Positions 36,263 to 48,079 of a stretch of DNA of 64,000 nucleotides are shown here, piece after piece. Positions within the stretch are counted from its first letter, which is position 1. Each line of letters opens with the position of its first letter. The notes under the pieces are model-generated. The model searched no databases. It worked only from the letters and a program-made list of their open reading frames with translations, and had not been told where the DNA came from. The stretch covers positions 9,998,202 through 10,062,201 of the forward strand of contig OZ029919.1 in assembly GCA_964023275.1 (NCBI GenBank), given 5' to 3'. A program made the position numbers and the translations under genes. The DNA is from Norana najaformis. Taxonomy: Eukaryota; Annelida; Clitellata; Crassiclitellata; Hormogastridae.

Positions 36263-36754
36263 GCGAGTGGTCTTGATGGCGACTCATGGGATTATTCGTT
36301 TTTAATTATTTACTGGTTATTTCCGATCATTAGATCGACCTGAAGTTCTTTGATTTTAATTGAGTTCCGGCGTGTTAACTTCCGTCTTTTTTCTCCGCTC
36401 TTCGGTTCCGTTGTAGATTACTAAGGAATGAGTGACTCTACAGTTTCTTTAAGAATTGTTAAGAAAAAGCAGCCCTTATCTGTAAGTCTGAATATTAAGT
36501 AAATGTATTCAGAATTTTTATTCGTGTTTCATTATAGAAACTGTAATTAAATTCTGTTGTACTGAAGTTATTTTAAATGAAATTTTAATTAGAAAGTTAA
36601 AAATATAGTTTGTTAAAATTAAAATTCTTAACATTTTCCTTGTTTTGCACTTCTGTTCAACTTTCTATTAACTTTGTATTGATTTGAATGACTTTATATT
36701 GCCATAACTTTAGAATAATATATTGCTGTGAATTCCAAAACGTTTATGGTCTTC

Positions 36755-37095
36755 ATCTTGCTTGGTCTTGGTTTCGAACCCTCTGGTCTTGGTCTTGAAC
36801 CCTCTGGTCTTGGTCTTGAACCCTCTGGTCTTGGTCTTGAACCCTCTGGTCTTGGTCTTGAACCCTCTGGTCTTGGTCTTGGTCTTGAACCCTCTGGTCT
36901 TGGTCTTGAACCCTCTGGTCTTGGTCTTGAACCCTCTGGTCTTGGTCTTGAACACTCTGGTCTTGGTCTTGAACCCTCTGGTCTTGGTCTTGGTCTTGAA
37001 CCCTCTGGTCTTGGTCTTGAACCCTCTGGTCTTGGTACTGGTCTTGGTCTTGAACCCTGTGGTATTGGTATTGGTCTTGGTCTTGGAATTTTGGT
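36755..37095. repeat. Minisatellite, 21/27-bp unit, about 14 copies
   Basis: The unit is two (sometimes three) ggtctt hexamers followed by gaaccctct. All lengths are multiples of three and no frame contains a stop, so both strands carry several overlapping ORFs of more than 110 codons, for example repeated PRPEGSR on the minus strand. These ORFs are artefacts. Variation rises at the 37030-37090 end. Confidence 0.95.
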
Positions 37096-37767
37096 CTTGC
37101 TTCCATCACTGGTCACAGCAGCATTCAACAAAAGGTTATGCCCTATGATTTGATCTGATGCAACTGATAGAAACAGGTTCAGCAAGGAGAAATGACGTCA
37201 AGGGGCAATGACATGATCACCCATTGATAATTCCCTGTCCAATAGCACACCCAAGTCACAAACAAAGAGCTCTCGTATTCTAGTTGTCTTCATCAATCTT
37301 AATCGTACATGGTTTGTGCCCAGCCACATGTGCTGCGTTTTGGCCTGGCTCACCCAAAGCCGATTTGACGACATCTATGCCCGTATTCCCAAAATGATGG
37401 CTGGTTTACTCGACACACAGGCATGTGCGTCAGATGGATGGCAGGTTGAACAAAGTTGAACATCGTCAGCATACTGGTCACAATGAACTTCACCAGCAGT
37501 GTTGAGCTTGGTCAGATCAGCCATGTAGAGTATATAAAGAAGGGACCCAATGACCAAGCCTTGTGGGATGCCAAATGTAACTGGAACCCAAGCTGAGTGA
37601 TCAAAGCCCATAGTCCGCTCACCAGGAGCCAGTTCAAAAGTGAACTACCAATTCCATAGGAGATGCTAAGGTGTGTTAAGTCAGATGTCGTGGTTCACAG
37701 TGTCAAACACTGTGCTCATATCCAAAAGAGGGAGCAGCGTCACATTTGTCAGAAAAGAGCCTTCAGT

Positions 37768-37840
37768 ACAGTGGTATGTATGTATGTATCCCATGTATGT
37801 ATCTATTTTTATGTATGTATACATGTATGTCCATATGTAG
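37768..37840. repeat. (GTAT)n microsatellite
   Basis: Interrupted gtat and gtatgtatc tandem units directly beside the 5' break of the antisense LINE. Confidence 0.85.
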
Positions 37841-38179
37841 GAAAGTATCAAGACACTTAATAAATATAGTGCCTTTTAAGAATCTCTCAAAAACACAGCT
37901 ACAAAGCATATTTGAGAGTTTTCTGAAAGGCATTACATAAATGACCATATTCATAACAGCACAAGAAAGGTGGCAAACAGGCCAAACAAAACGTTCACAT
38001 ACCAATCTCCTTTTCAGACTTGGAGCTAGTGTGCAGGATAGAGTTTTAAGCAAAAGACTTAGAGCCAGCTACAAGCTGGACAGGACTTTATGAAATCATT
38101 GCATGGCATGACGCAGGCACGCATTGCTTGCTTGCCCGCATCATTCCATGCTTTTTCACTAAGTCCTGTCATAAGATGT

Positions 38180-38310
38180 CTCCAGGCAGGCAGGCAGACA
38201 GAGACGGACAGACAGAGACGGACAGACAGATGCAGGGTCACCGGCTGCCAAGGCAAAGGCAGGTCAGAGACAAAGGCAATGGCAGAGACAGGCACAGACG
38301 GGTAAGCAGA
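38180..38310. repeat. CAGACAGAGACGGA-type tandem repeat
   Basis: caggcaggcagacagagacgg followed by two gacagacagagacgg-like units and decayed copies. Confidence 0.8.
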
Positions 38311-38554
38311 CACAGATAGAGTGACATAACAAGAAAAAGACATACCTGATATGTTTTCTAAGATCCGTGGAGATAAACACATTCCAGATATATTCAATGA
38401 CAAATGTCTTACAGTTTTAGATCAAATTTGACACAGAGGTTCAAAAATATGCCCTCAACCAGAAGCCATCACAAAAGACACCACTTTGTGCACAAACCTC
38501 ATTCATGCTAAATTTAATAGTCAAATGACATATAATAATGTAATTTAACCAATA

Positions 38555-40300
38555 ATTCCATTGTATCCAAGTAAGAAAATAAATGAGGACTCTGTTGCTA
38601 AATTTAATAATTTATTAACCGGAATGGATTGGTCTGATATTATAGCACTTTGTAACAATAATAAACCATGTATTGCTTATACTCATTTCAAGGATGTTTA
38701 TAGGCAATTATATAATCAGGCTTTTCCAATTGTAAAAGTTATAATAAAAAATGAAGGAACATTAAACAGCCTTGGATGACCATTGGACTAATTAAAGCTT
38801 GCAAAAATAAATCTCATCTTTATACTAAATTTTTAAAGCATCCAACAGATACAAATAAGAATTTTTTTTTAAATATCATAATACATTTAAAAAACTGAAA
38901 AAACCAGCTGAAAAAATGTATTACTCTGAAAAAAATTTTAAATGTGAAAATAACCTTAAAAAGATTTGGAATAGCATAAGATTACAGTTGAACTGTGGTA
39001 GAAATTTATTTACTGTAGATAAGTTTAAAATTAATGATTTTGATATTGCTGGTAAACTGGAGACTGCAAAAAGATTCAATGAGTATTTTGTCAATATTGG
39101 TCCCACCCTGACTTTGAAATTCCCAATGATCGGCCTGTCTTTGAAAAGTTTCTAGTGAACTCACCATGTTCTTCATCAGCATAGCTTACAACTATGGAGC
39201 AGCTGACGTTGCTAAACAATTACATACATCCTCCAGTAGTGGTATAGATGATATCAATTCTAGCATTGCAATGGCCATAATTCATGCCATTGCACAACCA
39301 CTAGCAAATATTATAAATTGCTCCTTTCACACTGGTATTGTACCTGCTAATTTAAAAGTAGCAAAGATTATTCCCCACTATAAATCTGAAAAAAGCAACA
39401 AACTAAGGAGTTATAAACCCACCTCTGTTCTCCCTTATTTCTCCAAGTTTTTGAAAGATTTATGCATACCGGTGCTAGATTAATGGAATACTTGTCATAA
39501 ACTGGTTTATTATCATCAAATCAATATGGTTTTCGAAAACCTCACTCCATCTATATGGCTTTGTTGGACATTCAGCGCAAAATCTCCGACTCCATAGATA
39601 ATAATGAAGTTTCTCTGGGAATTTTTTTGATCTAACAAAAGCTTTCGATACAATGGATCATAAAATCCTCCTTAAAAAACTTGATCATTACAGCATTAGA
39701 GGCATTAATCAAGGCTGGCTCTCTGATTATCTTAAGAATAGATCTCAGCATGTAAATTTTAAAGGCACTTGTCTGCTAGTAAACCTATCACTTGTGGAGT
39801 TCCTCAAGGCTCCGTACTGGGGCCTTTGCATTTTCTGATATATGTAAATGATCTTTCATCAGTGTCTAAAGTACTTCACTTTATATTATTTACTGATGAT
39901 ATTAACATGTTTATCCAGATAAATCCTTAGTCTCTCTATTCGATATAGCCAATCATGAACTAGAAGTTATATCATCGTGATTTAGAGCCAATAAATTGTT
40001 CCTTAATATTAATAAGACCAATTTTATTCTTTTCCGTTCACCTCGTAAATCTTTACCTCTATATCATTATAAGCTTAAAATGGATGCCAGTGAGATTACT
40101 GATGTGACTTCAACTAAGTTCCTAGGAGTATATTTGGACCAGCATCTGACTTGGAGAGAGTACATTAATTATATATAAAAAAGTTAGCAAAAAACATTAC
40201 TACACTGCCTCATTTGTCATTGTTTGTCTAGAACTATCCTAAAAATTTATATTATTCATTGATTTTTTCTTATTTGTCTTAATGTAATGTTTCGTGGGGC
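38555..40300 (+). mobile_element. CR1/Jockey-superfamily LINE, decayed
   Basis: In shifting plus-strand frames: a linker region (W-M-T-x-G-L-I-K-A-C, then KLETAKRFNEYFVNIGP) at 38770-39100. RT motifs follow: SSGIDDINSSI, HTGIVPANLKVAKIIPHYKS, LRSYKPTSVLPYFSKFL (39230-39460), QYGFRKPHS, FFDLTKAFDTMDHKILLKKL (39520-39690), a 'VPQGS-LGP' region with a frameshift (39795-39830), FTDDINMF in place of F-A-D-D (39890) and NKTNFILFRSP with KFLGVYLDQHLTW (40000-40160). Stops and frameshifts throughout. The 3' part continues to about 40300 and ends at a strong hairpin. Confidence 0.7.
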
Positions 40301-40342
40301 CAAAATTATCCTTCTTGTTTGAAACAAGAAGGATAATATTGG
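40300..40342. repeat. 43-bp near-perfect palindrome
   Basis: The left arm attatccttcttgttt (40305-40320) is exactly complementary to 40322-40337, with one unpaired g at 40321. After one mismatch the pairing extends another four bases on each side. Confidence 0.95.
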
Positions 40343-40599
40343 TAATCTTACAAAAACATGCTACTGGAATTATATTTAATTTGCAATGTTTAACCAGTAC
40401 TAAACCTGTATTTAAAATCTATAAAATATTACAGTTATATGATATAATCAAATTTCAAACTGGCTTGTTTGTGTTTTGCTATGAATGTACAATGCTTCCC
40501 CTCAACTATTTCAATTATTTTTACCAGGGTTCTGATGTACACATATGTGGCACTAGTTTCATCATAATACTGGAGTGATGCTGCACACACCCTGCAGAT

Positions 40600-41155
40600 T
40601 GAAACAATTTAGCATCAAATGTTCTGGCCCTTCCTTACGGTGTACTCTTTCTATTGTGTTGATTAATATTCTAACTCTTAGCCAATTCAAGATTAACTTT
40701 AAAAATTATTTAATTGGCATGTACTAATATTCAAAATGTCAACTGTGATCTACTTATACTACTATGTTGCTCTATGAAGTTTGTAAATTTTTTTACTTGT
40801 GTTACTTCAGTTATCGACCTTGTATAATCGGCATTTAGTAGTAATGATAATATGGGTTAACTGCACCCTTTTGGCTGAACTTTTGACCTTTGCATCAACT
40901 TTGTTAGTTTCTTTGTACACGATGGTTCTAATTTGCTGTTGATGTTGAGAAGTCAATAAATGGCTAAATTGAAAATTGAATTGTGCTTCATAAATTGCAC
41001 TACACAATCAAAAGACAATGAGGAGGATGAAGGCAGTACTTGATGAACTTAGTGAGTGTGTAGAAAATATGTTTTAATTGCATTGTATTAGAGGACAATA
41101 AGTTATTTGTGAGGGGAAAGGACACACAGAATAGAAGAAGAAAAGCAGTCCCTGA
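40600..41155. other. Gene-poor AT-rich stretch
   Basis: Probably 3' flank of the preceding LINE. It contains tcaataaatggctaaattg-like sequence and no recognisable gene. Confidence 0.4.
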
Positions 41156-41159
41156 TGCA

Positions 41160-41400
41160 GCCATTGGTATGAAGTATTAGCGACTTCATTTTCTTAGCTT
41201 TGGCATACATAGGCGGGTGGCCAGCCCCTTCCCTTGCCACCTGATCTAACCAATGACAGTGTACTCATTATAGCTGAGATGGCTATATGTGCAAGTGGAG
41301 CAAAAATCTTGAAAGAAATTTCTGCCCTGTCGAGAATCTGAACCTCTGACCTCTTGTTTGACAGCTCAGCATGCTATCCACTGGACCACTGTGCACCCTC
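41160..41400 (-). mobile_element. tRNA-derived SINE, family D (antisense)
   Basis: Read on the minus strand the head is ggtgcacagtggtccagtgg with an A-box (about 41388-41375) and a B-box ggttcagattc (41344-41334), followed by a body that also occurs at 23395-23575. Confidence 0.7.
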
Positions 41401-41589
41401 TTGCCAGAAGAAATCAAAATCACAAAGCAGGAGAAGAAAAACAATGGCAAATATGCAAACTTTACTAGAAAAACATGATGCAAGAATGTCCAAAGCAGCA
41501 TATGTTTCTAGGTGATCTCTCGTAATCAAAGACGTTACATTACTGTAGCTAGAATACCACTGTGGCCTACAAGCAGTCAGTAAAACACG

Positions 41590-43650
41590 TCCAAAGTCAA
41601 TAAATCTGAATCGGCACAGATGCATGCTCGCTAGGGAGCTATGATGGAGTTATGCAGAAAGCCAGAGTAAAATAATGAGTTTTGACAAGTAATTTAAATG
41701 ATGAAAGCGAGTAGGCAAGTCAAGCATTTTGTGGTAAATGATTCCAAATACAAATAGCACAGCAGCTGAAAACACACGATCCTACATTTGTCCTGAATCT
41801 CGGTTTTAGCAACAAGCCAGTATCAGTAAGGGCAGAAGAACCCAACAGTCTAAGAGGGTGATACGCTCATAGCAAAGTATAAAGATAGGATAGAAAGCTG
41901 GTTTCTCTGTTTCAAAGGTGAAGCATGCCATCTTAACCTTAACATGCCATTCAACAGGGAGCCCGTGAAGCTCATGAAGGTGATCTATTGCATTTGCAGA
42001 AGGAGAAGAAGATGTAGCAACCCTAGAAAGAGAGTTTTGAATCAACTGGAACTTTTTACATTGAAAGAGGATATACCAAATCACACCACATTTGCATAGC
42101 CTAACCAAAAGCAAAAAGTGCCAAGCTATTGTTTTAGCCACATCGTCAGTTAGAGAATGGCCGAAGTGATGAAATTCTCTGACGTGGTAGAAACAAGACC
42201 TGCAAAGCGAAGACACGTGTGAAGCCACAGTGAACTAACTCACAGTGAGCGAGTTATTAATGGTGATGCCTAGAGTTTTAATTTTGTTTGATAACAAGAT
42301 TTTAGTTACTGCAAGGTCAACAGAGATAGACTGCATATGCTGATGAGTTGTAAAAGAATTGCATCTGACTTGTCATAGTTGATTGCAAGTTCAATAAAGC
42401 AGAACCTAATGTAAAGAGAGGACAGAGTTCGAGTTCAGTTTCAGCTGAGGGTTCTGTGGCTGAAAGAGTGACGTAAAGTTGAGTATCATCAGCATATTTC
42501 TGGACCACTGCATTATGTATGCGTGCAATTTGACAAATGAGCAAAATAAAGATTGAAAAAAGAAAAGGCTCCAGAACAGAAACCTGAAGTACACCTGAAT
42601 GACAGGCAACTGTTTCAGAGCAAGATGTGTTTGTTGCAACTCACCGAGAACTACTGTTAAGATAAAAAGATATCCAGAGAAGAGTAGAACCTGAAATTCC
42701 AAAAGATGTATTGAGTTGAGACAATAAAACGCCATGACCTACAGCAGCAAATGCAGCACTCAAATCAAGAGATGTAAGTAGAGATGCTTTGTCGGAAATC
42801 ACTGAATGAAATAGCAGTCTCAGCTGAATGATGTTTACGATAAGCTGACTGCAAAGGACTAAACTTTGGACAAGACGTTATATGCCCTTGAAGACATACA
42901 ATAACTAGGTGTTCAAGCATTTTAAAGATATTATTCATATTTGAAATAGATCGGTCATTAGCCGGACAGTCGTTAGCTAGATCAGGTTTCTAGTAGAGGT
43001 GTCATGTCACAAAAGCAGTTTTAAAAGTAGAGGGAAAATGGTCTTTGCAAAAAGGACAGGTGAGCCAGAAGAGCAATGACGATGGAAAACACATTAGAAC
43101 AGGCTGTAATAAGGGTAGATGAAATTAAGTCAATTTGTGATAACTTAGGTGGAACATTTCCAATAATCTAGCAACTTCCTGTACTGTAAGTGGATGTAAG
43201 ATACAGAACTCGTTGCCATTATGTCAAACAACAGGAAACAGTTTTGCCTAGACTAGCCCAGACCTACGTTTGATATTGAAGTTTTTAAATTATAAATTTT
43301 AGCAGCAAAAATATTTTTAAAAACCTGGACAGAGCTTCTGTTCTCTAGTTCACTAGATTCTGTACAAGAACCGTTTGAAGAGTGCAGCAGTTTCTTTATA
43401 ATGTTCCATCGGTCCTTAACAGTCTCAGCAATATCCATCTGGTTATGGCAGAACTGCTGTCAAGATGCTACTATTACTTCGTTCAAAACCCTGCATGCTC
43501 TTCGGAAGGCAATTCTGTTGCTTTTCTATATGAACTTTTGAAGTGATTTTACAAAATTGTCTCTGTGTAGGCCACAGTGTTTCCATTAGATGACAACAGT
43601 TAATGTCAATATGAAACATTGTCATGCTAATTTCTGGAGTGAACACAAAC
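41590..43650 (-). mobile_element. CR1/L2-like LINE (antisense), decayed but nearly continuous RT
   Basis: The minus-strand order from 43650 is: a linker with basic helices (43650-43260), FPSTFKTAFVT (about 43030), NDCPANDRSISNMNNIFKMLE (about 42950), PLQSAYRKHHSAET (about 42840), LLTSLDLSAAFAAVGHGVLL (about 42740; palm motif A altered), SGVLQVSVLEPFLFSIF (about 42590; the PQG-x-LGP loop altered), QKYADDTQLYVTLS (about 42490; intact YADD), HSLTDDVAKTIAW with QNSLSRVAT (42160-42010) and HELHGLPVEWHVKVK (41960). The C-terminal 'FVWNHLP' region is at 41790-41650. Multiple stops; a SINE lies just beyond the 3' end. Confidence 0.75.
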
Positions 43651-43654
43651 AGGA

Positions 43655-44280
43655 AAGGGAAGCCACATAGGAAGTAATGTTTTATTAGCTAGGGATGTAA
43701 ATTCCTACCAGTCACACCAACTGTTCTTAAACGCACACACGTAACCAAAATAGAACTTGATTAAACAGGCTTAGTTTTTCCCCTTCAGTTCCTGCTGCCA
43801 GACTCACTACTTTGCCCGTTAACCCTCCGCAACCCACAACACGATTATGTCCCCGGTACCTCCCTGTGGAAGGCTGGCCCCAGTCTGCAGAGAGATCAAC
43901 TTAATTGGGATATTAAGTAACATTGAACTTGAGACAAGAACCTGTAGTTTCTAGTACAGTTTTCCTTTCAAGCTATCCTAGGTAATTCAATAAAACTAAG
44001 CATTCTGCTATCTGGAAAAACAATAATTGTTGTTTGATCCTAAATATCAACAACATCCAGGAACAATTTAAAGCTAGGTAACATAAGGTAAAGTAAATCA
44101 TAATTATTTCTGCATTTTATAGTGCCACCTTATAATTATCTGTGTCCTTCTAACAGGAATGTCACATGCATCATAAACTAACAATTTAAAACTGTTCTCT
44201 GTGATGAGTCTCAACTGGGAGCAATTCTCAGTAGATACCTTGGAGGTAAAAGTAAGTAAAGTATCCCACAAACAAGACGT
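43655..44280. other. Gene-poor stretch
   Basis: No recognisable gene or repeat. Confidence 0.4.
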
Positions 44281-44289
44281 AGTGGAGGC

Positions 44290-44515
44290 ACTCATTTCCT
44301 TTTCTTAGGGCCTTGAGCCAGCGGCACTGGAGGGATCCCAAGGTCCTGGACACAGGGGCCAGTGCATCGCAGAACTTGCCTTTTACTCCCTAACTTAAGC
44401 TGGTACCAAATTATACTGATGGTGACAGAGGCATGCATGCACAAATGACTTGCGCAGAGTCGAACCCACAACCACACTGACCAAATGCATTACTGGTAGA
44501 CCATCTTGCTGCACA
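44290..44515 (-). mobile_element. tRNA-derived SINE, family A (antisense)
   Basis: The reverse complement matches the intact copy at 61369-61658: head (gcaagatggtctaccagtaa), B-box (gggttcgactctg), middle (taatttggtacc, ggcaagttctgcgatgcact) and end (ggaccttgggat, ctcaaggcc). About 75-80 percent identical by eye. Confidence 0.85.
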
Positions 44516-44524
44516 CATGAACAA

Positions 44525-46015
44525 ACAAACAAACAAACAAATGAATCGTTCATAAGGTGCCCGTCAATGGTTGAAAGAAATTGTGTGTAACTGACTTGCT
44601 CAAGGTCCATGAAGACTCCAATGATCTCATAGGAGGTCTGAGGTAAAAAAGCTCATTTATTCCATGCCTCAGCTATAATCTTCACAGTTGCAGAAGGTCA
44701 GTTTCAAAAAATCAATCCAACAACTACAAAAAACTGGATGTGCACATTGTTTGCTAATAAATTTTCAATTTCAAGTAACAGTCATCTACTAGGTAACAGA
44801 TTCGAAGAGTTCGACTGAAGCTTTTCTATGCTTCGGACTTTATTATGACCTACTGAACGATTTGAAATCTTTCCCTTTAAAGGGATCATATGCACTGGCT
44901 CCCATAACCACCATTAATAACCTCTGTCACAGACAACATCATTGTCAACATTATCATTAAAATTACCATCTTTGATATGAACCACCACTGCCTATCACTC
45001 TTTAATTTCGACTGCCATCGACATCATCATCAGATTGGAACATCAGTTCACAAGTATGGCAGCATTTGCAACAGACACTTGGTTCACAGTGTTCAACAAG
45101 GTGTTAAAACTACCAGAGCTTATCTCATCATCATCATCATCATCATCATCAACAACAACAACAATGACCATATGAAAGTTAAGCCAACTATGCCCTCACA
45201 CTTTTCCTGTTAAAATTCTCAACATTGTAAGCCCAGCACTCATCAATAAATTACACAGAACAAAGATATGTATGGTAAGAAGTACCACCATTTGCACTGG
45301 CACCACAAGCACTGATTAAAAATGCATTTCCATAGAGATTAAAAATGCCACCATCGTTGCCTGGCACAATATCTGGCACAGGACTTGCATTCTGAACTGT
45401 GTTCTCCAGATATGTAGTCCTAATCTCACCTGCTTCTTCAGCGCTTTTGCCAACTATTCTACCAGTAAACTGTGCTACACTCAATTTCAGCAAATATTAT
45501 ATACTGCTAAATTAAGCTAAATTGTAACAAATAATTATTCTCAGGTAAGTTACATAACAATTTTCATGCATAATTACTTAGTAGCACTGATCGAAACTTA
45601 GTTACTAAGATGTTAATAATAATACGACACTAATACACATAATAGTAATAACATTTTTCTGGAGCTTTATAAAATACTGGTTGGTCATAGTTATGCACCT
45701 TTTGCATAGCTCCAAAACTGTGAAGTTTTCCCAGTTCTGCATTCTACATACTCTTAGCTTAGTTTTTGTTCCTGATGGACCATTCCTACCTTGGGTGAAA
45801 ATATTAATAATGATAGCAATAATAATAAAACAAGTCACTCCATGTCAGTTAAGTCTCTCAATTTTATCCCTGCATTTCGCATTTGATCTTCAGTTTAATA
45901 AATAATAATAATAACAATAATAGCAATAACAACCCAGACATTTTATTTCTATGGATCCTTTTTTATAAGTTTCAATGGATTATAGGTACCTTGGGCATAA
46001 AAACAAGAAATAATA
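44525..46015. other. Gene-poor stretch with microsatellites
   Basis: (AAAC)n at 44519-44542, (ATC)n at 45124-45150 and (AAT)n patches at 45895-45935 and 46005-46025. No gene recognised. Confidence 0.5.
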
Positions 46016-46019
46016 ATAA

Positions 46020-47830
46020 TAATATGTCAACCCAAAAGCCTGATGATCTCACTGTTCCTCCAAGCCCAACCATTACAATACCATATCAAGTTGACCATTC
46101 AGATGTAGAAGCTGCCATGCTCTTTTCCATCAGAATCTGCAGAGACCAGATCCCGACCCAAGACCTCCTTGAGCTTATCAATGACCGTGATCTTCCTAGC
46201 TTTTACTTAGGGAAATGACCGGGTTTATCAACAACCTTGCTCAGTGATGCTTGCCTACCACCTCGAGGTGCGACATACCTTTTTGATGGCAGCCTTATTG
46301 CACTTATGAAGGCCAATAGCCATTGGATACACTTTTGTTTTGCCTCCCTCCAACCTGTCCTAGTCTCCCTGCTATCTGACCACCACTTTGGTTATCTGGA
46401 CGACCTCTTATTGGGTGCAGCCTAGAAACTGTTGAAAAGGACAATGTCTCAATAGCTTCCTTAAATTCTTTCCTTACGTTGCATTTCTCCCTCACAGACT
46501 TCTCAAAACCCTCATCTTTCTGGGTTAAATGTAAGTGGGTCACTCTTCTGGGAGCCTGTCTTTTTTAAAACTATGCACTAGAGGACACACTGCAGGTACA
46601 CTGTGAGGCACTTGAGAATGCCACTTATAATCTGAGCCAACTGCCAGCACAAGACAGCCTTACCCTTTTTACGTCCTCCTTTGGTGTCCCTATGCTTAGC
46701 CATGTTCTCAGCTGCTCCCTCTGCCAAGGTCATCCTATACTGGGACGGTCGGACCACAAAATGAGGAAGGGCATGAATGCATCATCAACATCAGTTTGAA
46801 TGACCACCAATGGATGCAAGCTTGACTCTCCCTTCAAACTGGTGGACTGGGTTTTCAGACCAGTGTCACCAGTGGCTTCCTCAGCCTATTTGGCCTCAAC
46901 TGCAGCCAATCAGGAACTTCATTCTACTATTCTGACCAAATGCACCACTGCCTAAGATATTTACTTAGAGGTTATGCTGGGAGCATGCCAAGACACTCTT
47001 CCAGCAGTCCTAGGGTACATGTGACATGCCGTCAGCAGAGAAGGATAAGTTGTCAATTTGGGCCGCCACCAGAAACCCAGTAGAACGGGGCTACGTTAGC
47101 TGCTGCCTGTACTCTTCACTTTGGAGATTAGCTAACAGCTCTCACAATCCCACCTAGTGGCCTCTGTTTAGATAATGAGGTAGCGAGTGTGGCAGTTGGT
47201 TTTCATTTAGGCCTTGTCCTTTGCCGCCCCCATGCATATTGATGTGGAGATGCTGTTGGTCCAAATGGTCATCACAGGCGGTAGTCTGTTAACTATCTAA
47301 GGGATGCTCTATTCGCCATCATGCCATAAACGATATCATATGGCACTCACTCCAGAGTGCAGATGTTCCAAGGAAAAAGGAGCCAACTGGTCTTCCGCAG
47401 ACTGACGGCAAACGGCCCGATAGTGCTACACTTCTTCCATGGCCTACTGGTAAATACAAGACCTGCAATGATACAGTGATCCATACTTGTGCCACCTCCT
47501 ACCCAGCAATTTCAGCAGGTTCTGCAGCTGAACAGGCAACAGCTCTGCCAAACATGCACTGCTGCCTACAGCCCACATGTTTGTTTCCACTAGCTTTAAG
47601 ACCCTTGGTTCTATAAATGCTGAGTGTGCAGAATTTGTCTCAGAATTGGGATGTCGCATTTCCGTAGACTCCAGAAATGGACACAAAACTCACTTCCTTT
47701 CCAACGTTTTTCCACCTGTGTCCAGCGGCACCATGCCATTGCATTCAGAGGCACAGTTCCACAAGTATGTGAAAACTGCTGAGGCGAGGCCTGATTTCTC
47801 AGAGATCAATCATTTTATACTCCTAACCTA
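46020..47830 (+). mobile_element. LINE with C-terminal 'LR-x-G-x2-LC-x-PH-x-C-x-CG' type motif, decayed
   Basis: The N-terminal part (46060-46430) reads IPYQVDHSDVEAAML, then LSDACLPPRGATYLFDGSLIALMK and FGYLDDLLLGAA, matching the RT entry region of a family widespread in aquatic invertebrates ('VEAA...P-x-VR-x-Y-L-F-x-GSLIAL-x-K'). Further on are fragments WMQA*LSLQTGGLGFQTS (46810), VAVGFHLGLVLCRPHAY-x-CGD (47190; the Cys/His block) and LGSINAECAEFVSELGCRI (47600-47660), then STCVQRH and the end near 47800. The RT catalytic region is not recognisable, and stops are frequent. Confidence 0.6.
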
Positions 47831-47869
47831 ATTTTTTTCATTCCTGCAGGATCATTTCTACTTCAGGTA

Positions 47870-48075
47870 AAAATATTATTATTTATATTATTATTATTAT
47901 TAATTATGTTATTATATTATATTACTATTGTTGATTATATTATTGTTAATAATTATATTATTATTATTAATCATAACATTATTATTTGTTATGGTTGTTG
48001 ATTATATTATTGTTAATAATTATATTATTATTATTAATCATAACATTATTTTTATGGCTTAATAATAATAAATAA
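47870..48075. repeat. ATT-rich tandem repeat with a duplicated block of about 65 bp
   Basis: (ATT)n-derived sequence in which the block ttgttgattatattattg...aatcataacattatt occurs twice almost unchanged (about 47929 and 47994). Confidence 0.85.
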
Positions 48076-48079
48076 GTTA

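Larger units (their letters stand above)
35785..37762 (-). mobile_element. CR1/L2-like LINE remnant (antisense), split by a minisatellite
   Basis: Reading the minus strand from 37760, a FDTVNHD palm motif is followed by YGIGSSLLNW, then FGIPQGLVIGSLLYILYMADL (37560-37490), DQYADDVQLC (37480-37450; catalytic YADD), WMSSNRLWVSQAKTQHMWLGT (37390-37310), DLGVLLDREL (37260-37220) and a last conserved piece ending near 37110. The frame then runs into the 36755-37095 minisatellite. 35800-36170 resembles the antisense 3' part of such an element (it begins tatatggcaccatt). Stops are present; non-functional. Confidence 0.7.

Noticed and set aside
36694..37185. Overlapping 118-163 codon ORFs (PRPEGSR, DQDQRVQ, LVLVLNP types) as a repeat protein gene
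   Set aside because: All frames on both strands are open because the unit is a multiple of three without stops; no flanking gene structure.
42317..43440. Minus-strand ORFs as host genes
   Set aside because: They carry LINE reverse transcriptase motifs (YADD, FKTA, SAYRKHHS) and belong to a decayed retrotransposon.
45251..45493. 80-codon minus ORF as an exon
   Set aside because: No splice signals or family signature; composition unremarkable.
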